Assembly (NCBI GenBank): GCA_022925895.1
Contig: JAKSYS010000432.1
Span: 1 to 53,273, forward strand
Length of the DNA stretch: 53,273 nt
Source of the DNA: Fragilaria crotonensis
Lineage: Eukaryota; Bacillariophyta; Fragilariophyceae; Fragilariales; Fragilariaceae
Direction of reading: 5' to 3'
Position numbers and translations under genes: made by a program. Shown one piece after another: positions 22,264 to 30,986 of this stretch (positions are counted from its first letter, which is position 1; each line of letters starts with the position of its first letter). The notes under the pieces are model-generated. The model searched no databases and was not told the origin of the DNA. It saw nothing but the letters and a program-made list of their open reading frames with translations.

Positions 22264-23043
22264 ATGACAAGCATAAAGCGGAGGGCTTCCTGGGTGCTGC
22301 TGCTTCTCGTTACGATTTCATGTCTCAAGGTCGAATTTTCATCAGAGACGAGCCCCTCAAGGACATTGCCTCCAAATTAGATCCCCATTTCCAGAAAATG
22401 CTGCTAGTCTAGAAATACATGATCGGAGCAAGATAGAACTGCCCACAGCAACGGTGATCCGAGCAGCATTTGGAGAATGGCCGACAACAATGGACAGAAA
22501 CATCAAGTGTCAACTCGTTCGAGATGGTCGAAACAATTTGCATAAAGTCGTGTATCCCTGCCGCGACATGATTTCGGGCAAGCCCTTACGCAACCGTGTG
22601 GAACTGCCGTCATCAAATTCTTTTCAGTTGTGCACCTTCATCCAGACAAACCTCAACATTCTTGTCATGGGTGACTCGTTACCTTTCGAGTTTGGGACAT
22701 GGTTTCACAATGTTGGAAGAGCCAAAAACAAGACGAATATTGAAGGCCTCCCTTGGAAACATCGCATCGCTGAGGTACTTGTGTGTTTTCCGAAGTGGAT
22801 GGAGGGGCACCATTTCATTCAGGAGGAATATTGACTTCTGGATATGAAAGAACCACGGCCTCTAACTTCCTTACTCTGGTAGATGTTGGAATAAAACGCG
22901 GGTAGCAACGCTGCTTAGTAAACTGCCAACTTCATCCGACAAAGGTACTGTCCTGATTTTTCGAGTATCGTACCCATGGCTGACCATGAAATAACGTGAC
23001 TGAGGAGTTCCTGCGTGAGAGAGTTGCAGTGGCTCACGAGTAC
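22264..23043 (+). pseudogene. Broken paralogue of the SGNH esterase at 24112
   Basis: An ATG at 22264 opens MTSIKRRASWVLLLLVTISC, matching the start of the intact gene, but a stop follows after about 38 codons. Similarity resumes in another frame at 22454-22800 (IRAAFGEWPTTMD, YPCRD, ILVMGDSLPFEFGTWFHN, KNKTNIEG). It continues, again shifted, to about 23043 (LPTSSDKG-like and EEFLRERVAVAHEYQ-like segments). The nucleophile motif GDSL is still present, but the C-terminal third and the catalytic His region are missing. It is a truncated, multiply frameshifted copy and cannot make the full enzyme. Confidence 0.8.
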
Positions 23044-23567
23044 CAGGCGCTTTGTGGATCGATCATTTATTTATACTGAAGGTTTTGACTGCGCAGTCCT
23101 GGGTTTGGGCCCTATGCAGTTTGATAGGTACCTCTCCTGTCATGTACAGAAGTCTAAGAGCCTGGTATGCCATAGCGATGGTTGTCACCTTTGAAATTTG
23201 CCGAACAGTAGTTTCTTGATGATGACTGCCAACAAGCCAGCAGGGCTATCTAGAGTTCTTCCCATTGTTAACTTGGATGACTTGGTCAGTGAACTCCGCG
23301 AAAAATGAGACTTCGAATAATTCAGAGCGATAAGTGGCTCGTTCAGATTCGATCATACTAGAAAGGGAAGACCTCGAGGCTCGTGTAACTCAAAATTTGA
23401 AAAACTTAAGCATTCACCGCTCAAGGGCCATAGAACGAGGCAAAATAAGAAAGAATGAGGCACATGCGACTGGTTGGACAAGCGAGGTTGGAGCATTTCT
23501 CCATCCAACGTCAAAACGCAGCGAGGATGACTTTCGACATTTGAGTGACACAGCGTCAGCGAGCTGA
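23044..23567. other. Intergenic between pseudogene fragments
   Basis: No gene is recognised. The short plus ORF at 23334-23567 is not similar to any neighbour. This interval sits where the duplicated unit was rearranged. Confidence 0.4.
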
Positions 23568-23850
23568 TCGTACAATGTGCTGAGTTCCCCAAACTTGGAA
23601 TGGCCAACTGCGTTGACATTGTACACACAAACACTGTTCATTCCACTGTTCGTCACTTCCCCTACTCCGTTCAATGTGTTTTTGTCACGAGCTTCACTTT
23701 GGTATCATCTGTACCAACGATTCTGTAGCTCAATGATTTCGCAGAAAATGTTGAGAGTTGCAATCAGCTGCGGAGACGAGATGAACAAGAACTGTACTAA
23801 TGCCTTTCTCAGCGAATTTGAGCACGTTCTGGTTTTCCTCTACTCTAGTA
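23568..23850 (-). pseudogene. Fragment of an M11 peptidase gene
   Basis: The minus strand reads LNGVGEVTNSGMNSV and VGHSKFGELSTLYDQL. This parallels LNGVGEIV...GGMNSV and VGNTKFGELSRLYDHV of the first M11 gene (positions about 20920-21080). Further upstream bases still resemble 21100-21300. The fragment lacks the zinc-binding exon and signal peptide and has internal stops. It lies head-to-head with the intact SGNH gene, mirroring the intact M11 and broken SGNH pair. Confidence 0.75.
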
Positions 23851-23932
23851 GTAGCGATAAAATGCTGACCACTGCGTCCTTCGATCAGATATTTTTGAAC
23901 CTGAAACGTCGACTTACTTTATGACGGACATG

Positions 23933-23940
23933 TATAAATA
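23933..23940 (+). promoter_or_regulatory. TATA-box candidate
   Basis: TATAAATA lies 172 bases upstream of the preferred SGNH ATG. A TATA role is plausible only by sequence. Confidence 0.3.
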
Positions 23941-24111
23941 GAGAATGTACGCAGAATATATGCATATATTCATTCAGTTTTACATCAATACTTCCCGTGG
24001 TATATGGATATATACTATATACACGTACCTTTCAAAAAATATACTCCAGTATTCAACCTTCCACACTTTCCGACACAATATGGAAGAAGGCTTGTGAGGA
24101 CAGCGAGAACA

Positions 24112-25398
24112 ATGACAAGGATAAGGGACAAGGCTCTCTGGGTGCTACTCGTTCTCGTTGCGATTTCATGTCTTGAGGTCGATCTTTCGTCAGAGACGAG
24201 CCTATTCAAGGACTTTGCCTCTATATTAGCGTCCTCACTTCCGACAAATAATGATACTTACCTACGAATACACGATTTGAGCAAAATAGAGCTGCCCACA
24301 CCAATGGTGATCCGAGCAGCTTTTGAAGAATGGCCGAAAACAATGGACACAAACATCAGATATCAGCTCGTTCGAGGAGATCGATACAATGTGAATGCAG
24401 GCACATATCCCTGCCGCGACAAGATTTCGGGGAAGCCTTTAGACCACCGTGTGGAACTTCCTCTATCAAATCCGTTTGATTTTTACACCTTTATCCAGAC
24501 CGATCTCAATATTCTTGTCATGGGTGACTCGTTAGCAGTCGAGTTTGGAACCTGGTTTCAAAATGCTGGAAGAGCAAAAAACAAGACGAATATTGAAGGT
24601 ATCGATTGGAAGCGATACATTGCTGAGGGACTTGTTTTCGCTGACGTGGATGGAGGGGGCACCATTTCTTACTGGAGAAATCTTGGCTTTTGGCTGAGAA
24701 GAAACCATGGCCTCCCACTGCCCAATTACGGCAGGGGATGGACTGAATCGTGGGTGACGACGCTGCATAGTAAACTACCGACGTCATCCGACAAAGTTCA
24801 CGTCCTGATTTTTCGAGTATCTCACCCATGGCTGAGCATGAACGATGTAACTGAGGAATCCCTGCGTGAAACCATTGCAGTGGCTCAGGATTATTTAGGG
24901 GAGCCACTGACAATTATTTTTATGACCGTGCCCGTCAACAATAACATTGTCACACAGCAAGACTTCGACGATTTCCGAGCTATGAACAATCGCATTCGAT
25001 CGTTCGTGACAAATTTGCATTCATCCGACGTTCTGGTGAGTGACCTTGAAGTTTACATGGATAACATTATCAAATGGAATGCAAAGCAGATTGGCATGAA
25101 CACTTCGTATCCAAGCTGCTTTCTCGCAGAACGCCTTGTCATGCGCCGCAATGCTCATCACGTTGCTCAGGTGTGCGGAGAGCGCGTCCCGATCAACAGT
25201 ACATCTTGCCGAAAGAACATACTGCTAAACGATGGTTTACATTTCTGCACGGAGACCCTTGGGCCTCGCTTATTCGCCAACTGGGCATGCCTACTTCAGT
25301 GCATGGAGCGTTCGTCACAGGCAATCAGGGAGTGTGAAAGGGCGTGCAATGAGGTGTACTTCACCCTCAATGAAACCCTTCCTGCGGGTGGAATTTGA
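24112..25398 (+). CDS. Secreted or membrane-anchored SGNH/GDSL-type esterase
   Basis: The start at 24112 (MTRIRDKALWVLLVLVAISC) puts a signal peptide or anchor at the N-terminus; a further in-frame ATG at 24004 would bury it. The 428-aa protein has LNILVMGDSLAVEFGTWF with candidate nucleophile Ser140. Near the end comes LLNDGLHFC, where D374 and H377 fit the D-x-x-H of the PC-esterase/SGNH fold. Spaced Cys residues (YPCRD, PSCFL, QVCGE, TSCRK, HFC, WACLLQC) suggest a disulfide-rich extracellular protein. The family removes acyl groups from polysaccharides or lipids; the substrate here is unknown. It has no intron. A broken paralogue lies 1.8 kb upstream on the same strand. Confidence 0.75.
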   Translation: MTRIRDKALWVLLVLVAISCLEVDLSSETSLFKDFASILASSLPTNNDTYLRIHDLSKIELPTPMVIRAAFEEWPKTMDTNIRYQLVRGDRYNVNAGTYPCRDKISGKPLDHRVELPLSNPFDFYTFIQTDLNILVMGDSLAVEFGTWFQNAGRAKNKTNIEGIDWKRYIAEGLVFADVDGGGTISYWRNLGFWLRRNHGLPLPNYGRGWTESWVTTLHSKLPTSSDKVHVLIFRVSHPWLSMNDVTEESLRETIAVAQDYLGEPLTIIFMTVPVNNNIVTQQDFDDFRAMNNRIRSFVTNLHSSDVLVSDLEVYMDNIIKWNAKQIGMNTSYPSCFLAERLVMRRNAHHVAQVCGERVPINSTSCRKNILLNDGLHFCTETLGPRLFANWACLLQCMERSSQAIRECERACNEVYFTLNETLPAGGI

Positions 25399-25905
25399 TG
25401 GGACAAACATGTGCAACCCACTAGGTATCCTTCTTTGGCGCCTCGTGTGTTTCTGTACCACCAAGATCTTAAGGTGTGATTGATTGATTGTCGGTGGAGT
25501 TTGATCTTCTGTGAAGAATCAAGGCTCTGGAGCAAGCCCCAACAAATCCAGATGTTCTATTTCGGGAACGTGCCACAACTCCATAGTTCATTCCGTACTA
25601 CGTACTCGTATTGAGCGTCTCCTTGGGTTGAGATTGCTCCCTTAATAACTTGTTTTCCCTGATGTCCTAGTACCCTCGGAAGGGAACGGTGCCTGAACCG
25701 AAATGGAATCTGGATCCAGATGCTCAATGGCTTGACATATAAGTGAATTATGGATTCTTGGTCAGTTGTTAGTGAAGATTTTGTCTGCAAAGACCTGGCT
25801 TTGTGGCAACTCTGCGAAAGCGAGTCTTGGACAATTCAAAATGATGAACTGGTTTTGGTGTGATCCCAACTTCCATACAGCAGCGTCCTCTCAGGAGAAG
25901 GCGTG
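25399..25905. other. Intergenic, no gene supported
   Basis: 3' flank of the SGNH gene. The minus ORFs here lack recognisable motifs. Confidence 0.45.
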
Positions 25906-26172
25906 CGTCTAGAATTTTTCGCCAGAGAAAGTCTGATGTCACTTGCGTAGCCGTAGGGTCCATGTTTCCACTAGTTTAATCACTGAATCTGCTCTAAGAT
26001 TTCGAACTTGCCAAGAATGTACGCCAACTTGAGTAGGAGTAAGGGATCCGTCTAGAATTTTTCGCCAGAGAAAGTCTGGTGTCACTTGCGTAGCCGAAGG
26101 GCCCACATTTCCAATAGTTTGATCACTGAATCTGCTCTAGGAGGTCGAACTTGCCAAGAATGCACGCCATAC
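25906..26172. repeat. Two-copy direct repeat, period 143 bases
   Basis: Copy 1 is 25906 to about 26030 and copy 2 is 26049 to about 26172. Both begin CGTCTAGAATTTTTCGCCAG, share ATCACTGAATCTGCTCTA and end with TTGCCAAGAATG. They differ at roughly one base in ten. No coding potential is seen. Confidence 0.85.
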
Positions 26173-26256
26173 TTTAGCAACAGCAAGGGATAAAAATCAT
26201 AAAGAAGGAAGACACATGCTATATGTTTTGCTAGCTATCGTGGAGGGCTTCTCCAT

Positions 26257-26805
26257 CTAGCGTTTCAACGCTGCCAAGGTGTCTTTCGCCATTTGAGCAT
26301 GGGAAGCGGCGTCGGCGAGCTCATTGTAAACCTTCTGGCAGACTCCATTTTTGTCGAGGACATAGGTGACACGACCAGGGAGGAGTCCAAAGGCTGCTTT
26401 GGGAACATTGAACGCCTTGCGAACCGTATCGTTATCATCCGCAAGGATAGAGAATGTCAGACCGAGCTCCTGGGCAAACTTTTGCTTGGACGCAACATCC
26501 TGGCCGCTAATTCCGACGAGGTCAGCACCAAATTTCTTTCGGATTTCGTCGACTATTGTGTTGAAAGTTTTCGCCTGGACAGTGCATCCAGGAGTAGCGT
26601 CGGCAGGGTAAAAATACACAACAAGGGGCTTCTTGATCTTCGAGCGAGTGACAGTTTTGCCATTTTGATCGACGAGTGAAAAGTCAGGTGCAGTCTCTCC
26701 AACTGCCAGATTCAGCTGTGACTTCAAGGCACTGTTAGGAACGCTGGATACGAAAGCATTGGCTCCGAGAAGGAGGGACACAAGGACGGTAAGTCTGAAG
26801 TTCAT
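26257..26805 (-). CDS. Plastid peroxiredoxin Q (BCP-type) lacking the usual resolving cysteine
   Basis: The 182-aa thioredoxin-fold peroxidase reduces H2O2 and organic hydroperoxides. [18 protein letters not shown] is an ER signal ending in an ANAF motif, typical of diatom bipartite plastid targeting. The core has [17 protein letters not shown], then [18 protein letters not shown] with peroxidatic Cys74, and [12 protein letters not shown]. In PrxQ the resolving Cys normally lies five residues after the peroxidatic one (CTKEAC). Here that position is Lys79. The only other mature Cys is Cys156 (NGVCQKV). The enzyme may act as 1-Cys or use Cys156 or a partner. Length is typical and no intron is needed. 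The ATG at 26805 is the only sensible start. Confidence 0.92.
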   Translation of the reverse strand: MNFRLTVLVSLLLGANAFVSSVPNSALKSQLNLAVGETAPDFSLVDQNGKTVTRSKIKKPLVVYFYPADATPGCTVQAKTFNTIVDEIRKKFGADLVGISGQDVASKQKFAQELGLTFSILADDNDTVRKAFNVPKAAFGLLPGRVTYVLDKNGVCQKVYNELADAASHAQMAKDTLAALKR

Positions 26806-27586
26806 GGTTACTTTCGATCTCGCAAAGGCTGCTTTCTAGGACGACTTATTATGAGTACATAGACAGCTCTCATCAGTCTTTCTTGAAGATGAGGTGGTCG
26901 AAGGTTTGGCGTCATCCGTGTGCGGTGTGGATCACCCGAGACGGCCCACATCCAGGTACAAGTAGGTACCAGTACAAGGTACAAAGTATGTCATATGCAG
27001 TCGAGGATGGATGATCTGAATGACGTTCGCGTTCGAAAATACGAGTCCCAGGTATGAACAGTCAATCCACACACGAATGCAACATCACAAATCATAACAC
27101 CTCACATGGAAGAACACTGCTTGATTTTTTACGGTACTGGTACATAGCCAATAGGAACGAAGTACAGAACTACTGTAGCAACCTTGCACAACCTCTGACT
27201 CTACCGGTACAGGTAGTACAAGTACTCCAACCACAGCTGACGGCGAAACGCCACAACGCCACCCATCTTTCTGCACGTTGAGTCCTGCGGCCTGCTTTTC
27301 ATGTAGATGCAAGAAAAGGGTGCAGGTAAGGGCATCATAGGGAATAGGGACTAAAGTGTAAAGATGTTTTGACATCAAGGCTAGCACACGAGGTTCGTCA
27401 TGAGCACTGCCACAGTCAGGAACCTATGTTGAATGAGTAAATTCTTGAAGGAGGTAGGGCCCTAGTTGTTGTTTTCTGCAATAACTAATGCGCATACATT
27501 CAGTTTTGTAGTACTGGATAGGGATTTGTTAGCTGACGAGCTAATGCTTTCTGAGTTCAGAGTGACTGTGGGCACAACGGAACAAC
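26806..27586. other. Intergenic with two GTAC-rich patches
   Basis: Patches at 26955-27000 (CAGGTACAAGTAGGTACC) and 27130-27230 (GGTACTGGTACATAG, CCGGTACAGGTAGTAC). No gene is supported. The 5' part must contain the PrxQ promoter. Confidence 0.5.
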
Positions 27587-29076
27587 CTATGTGCGGCCGA
27601 GACAACTCACGTTGTCCGATTTTCGGGAAACTTGAACCACAGCGAATTGCCTGTCAGTCGAATACGGTACTCTGGAGCAAAACTCAATCTTGTAGTTCTT
27701 GTAGAGAGTGCTAGTTCCTAGCGCCAGGCCCACCAGCAATTCGGATTCGAAATCTTCACCACTGGCCTTAATGATAACGATTTGGTTTCGGTTCTCCTGA
27801 ACCTGAATGTTGGCGCCTTGGGCGCGATTGTACTGAATGTAGACGTCGCTAAAATGAATCAGCACGTAATCGCCGTTAATTGCTCGCTGGTAGTCTGTAA
27901 ACGCGAGAAGGCGCCCCTTCCACGGTTTCACGTTGGGGAGGATCTCGACCTGTCGATCTCTAAACCATCCCAACACCCAATGCTTATGCGCATTAAAGCA
28001 CATACGTGGACCGCCAGTCCATTTGTATGAGGGGCCCATCATACAAGTTTCGTCTCTGTAATTTCCCTCCTTGTTCGAATGACTGAAAGACGGGTACGGC
28101 GCAAATGATCAGTACACATTACTCAAGGACAACCACTTTAATGCTCACGAGGCGCTTTGTATACGTACTAAAGACCAATATTGTGGCCAATCTCATGCAC
28201 AACGACACTGTTTTGGCCACACCAGTCGTCGTTGTAGACGGTGCGGTAAAAAGAATTGTAGCCGTAAGCAGCCCAGGAACCGGCCGTACCTCTCGGAAGA
28301 CAGTATATTATATGGTCCCAATTCCATACGGATCCATATTTTGAGTTTATTGCAGTCGTAACGGCATTTTCCACTTGGCGATTGCTAGCACCTTTGACAT
28401 TCATGTTGATTTTAACGAAGCCAACGCCTTTCACAATGTCATACCCTTTCGCTGGAACAATTTTTAGCTTTCCGTGCGAGCAATCCGTGTAAGTCTTTGC
28501 CAATGTCCCAGAGGGAACGTTCGGTTCTCGATCTTGGACTACATTCAATCCATTTCCGAATATCCTGTTGTATAAAAGATTCGCGCTCAAGGACGTTCTA
28601 GCATCATTAGCAATCACACGAATTACCAATACTTCGGATGTTCCCGCCTTCCGTTGACTTCCGGATCCAGAGAGCTTCCGACGTCCACCACTTTTTCCGA
28701 ATGTGATATCACTCGCACTTGACACAACGATTTCGTCCGAAGAGGCACGAGAGCCACCACGGTTGCCCCGCCCAGGGAGGCTCCCTCCTTTAACATTCAT
28801 GGTTTTTTGTCCCGGTGCTTTGAGCTGTTTCTTGTGAGTTTCGACGATTTTCACAGGGATGCTGTACACTAGATCATTCACAAGACACGATACAACCTCA
28901 TCTGTACTTTGGACTGTCGTATTTTGAAAAGCTCGGTCAAATCGCAAAACGTGTGCAATGAGGACATCACAACTGAAAACATCGGTTTCGTTGCTTGTCA
29001 CCGACACCGGTGTCGATCCTCTTATCGGTAAGATCCCTGTGGCGAGAAGTACAAAGCAAAGAAAATTAAAGAACAT
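27587..29076 (-). CDS. Gametolysin-like M11 metallopeptidase, short form without C-terminal modules; one intron
   Basis: Exon 1 is 29076-28169 and exon 2 is 28082-27587. The 86-nt intron uses donor GTACGT and acceptor TTTCAG. Joined, they give 467 aa with no frame break. The ATG at 29076 starts MFFNFLCFVLLATGILPIRG, a signal peptide. A pro-region with GGRRKL precedes the catalytic part (EVLVIRVIAND, KYGSVWNWDHIIYCLPRG). The zinc motif HEIGHNIGLYH is split by the intron, with TA in exon 1 and T in exon 2 forming the Tyr codon. ETCMMGPSYKW supplies the Met-turn, then GPRMCFNAHKHWVLGWF. It ends soon after a beta-rich region (FAVVQVSRKSDNVSC). It is probably a secreted zinc endopeptidase like Chlamydomonas gametolysin. 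This is the only one of the three M11 genes intact as read. Confidence 0.85.
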
Positions 29077-30986
29077 GATCACAGGTAACTGCCGGTCAGA
29101 TTGAATCAAGGTTGAGGCTCAAATATTCCCTTGCAGACCATCACTCCGCCGGTAACATTGAATGAGATTCTAAAAACGAGCCCCGGCAGAGCCATCGCTT
29201 TTCCTCTTCTCCTCTAACCCCTTTTCCCTATGCATATGCATACACTGTAGTAGAAAAATGGATGGCAGGGGTTCGCGGAAAAAAATCTCAGTTTACTCGT
29301 TTCGTCTTGGATGTCTAACTGTAATTGATACGCTATATAGGAAAAAGACGACGTTGATGTAAACGACGAAGGTGGGTGACGGTTAACGAGGTTTTAAGGA
29401 ACGAGTGCCAGATACTGGTACTTGTACTACCCTACCCCATGATTTCAAAAACGAGCAATCGGAGTTGACGACCATGTGTGTTATTCCTACTGGATGTGCT
29501 CAACAACAGTTCAATCCTGGGGTACTAGTACTGGGTACTACCAAGTACTCCGAGTACAAAGTACTATCAAACTCAATAGCAACTATGTTGTACTCGAGTA
29601 CCTGGTACTATCATACTAGCAAATATGCAAAACAGAGTTGGTATGTACTTGGCGTACGCGGCTACTTGTACGAGGGGTGTTATGGAGGGAAATCGTTTAT
29701 GGTACGTATACCAGTATCATGCCTGGTAAAGCATTCAAATACATATGCATACTTGATTTTGTTGGTTGATGATTGACGCGTGTTTGTCTTTTGTCTTGCA
29801 GAAAGGTGTATGCGTATATATATCTATATACGCATAGAAGTATGTAACCTTCTTCATTGATCCCAGTACACGTACTAAATGCAGTACTGTACTTGTATTC
29901 ATACTTCTACGCAGGAGTACAAGTACCACGTTGACTCATTCATTACTTCTATCATACGAAGCCTTCAAATGGTTATCGCACGGAGTTGCCAACCGTGTGT
30001 GTGATAAACGAAGAGATTTAAAAAAAAACTGTGTTTTCTGTCGCTATGATTTGTTATTTCCCTCCCGGCAGGCGGCAGGCGCGTTTTCATCCTTATTCAC
30101 GACTCCGCACGTATTGCCGGACCTTCCAGTACTGGTACCAGGTACGAGGGGCTTTTCGCTCGTACAGTACTCATGATAATAACGCCGCTATGGAACTCCA
30201 GAAGCACGCACCATCAAAGTACTGTAGTATATAGAAGTACTTATTACTACAGTATATACTATACACTAAGTATACTACGGAGTACATTCTAACGAGCAAC
30301 TACTACTGTAGTTCTAAGTACCCTACTACCGTAAGATTTTTTTCGACTGTATCTCAGGCGATAGTTTGCTTGCATCTCAGCGATCAAAATATATACATAT
30401 GGTTGTGTTTGTTGCAATTGGAAATGTGATGCTGACATGCTCAATAGGCTGCCATGTGAGTGGAGCAACAGGTGAAGTGGATGATATCTCCTCAACTTGT
30501 CGTAGTACTTCAACTGCGAGAATCATGTAAAGCTGAGAGCTTGAATTGCTTGATTCCGTGGTTTGGCATGAAGTTCGGTAGAGGAATATCGACTTGAAAT
30601 CTGCGAATGTAGTCGCATTCGATTGTCCACGATAAGACCTCTAAAACAAGTTCACAGCTAACCTCAATGTACCATTATCAGTTATACCTCCAGTGAACGA
30701 TAATTCTTCCCAAAGTCCCATGCCTAACTTATAACTAGTGACCGCCAAAGCGTTATCGAAGGTTGACCACAAGCGCAAGAAGTCTGCCACATGTGTAAGT
30801 CGAGGCGATGGATCAACAGCTTTAGGCTGATGAGGTCACACACATTACGATAGGTAGCGGTGACAAGGGTTACCAGGGGAATTTTGTTGTGTGCCTTGTC
30901 TCCACCTTTCTCATCTGGTTCATGCTCGTGCGTGTCAGCCTGCAATACGCTGAGATATCAGCACCCTTCCACTACTTTTGCCTTAT
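29077..30986. repeat. Long intergenic region dominated by GTAC-rich words
   Basis: 29400-29930 and 30120-30340 are packed with GTAC-based words (GGGGTACTAGTACTGGGTAC, CCAAGTACTCCGAGTAC, CCAGTACTGGTACCAGG). TATA-type alternations occur at 29810-29840. 30350-30986 is less repetitive and holds no convincing ORF. Confidence 0.6.

Noticed and set aside
30724..30945. 73-aa minus ORF
   Set aside because: No start context, motif or neighbour support.
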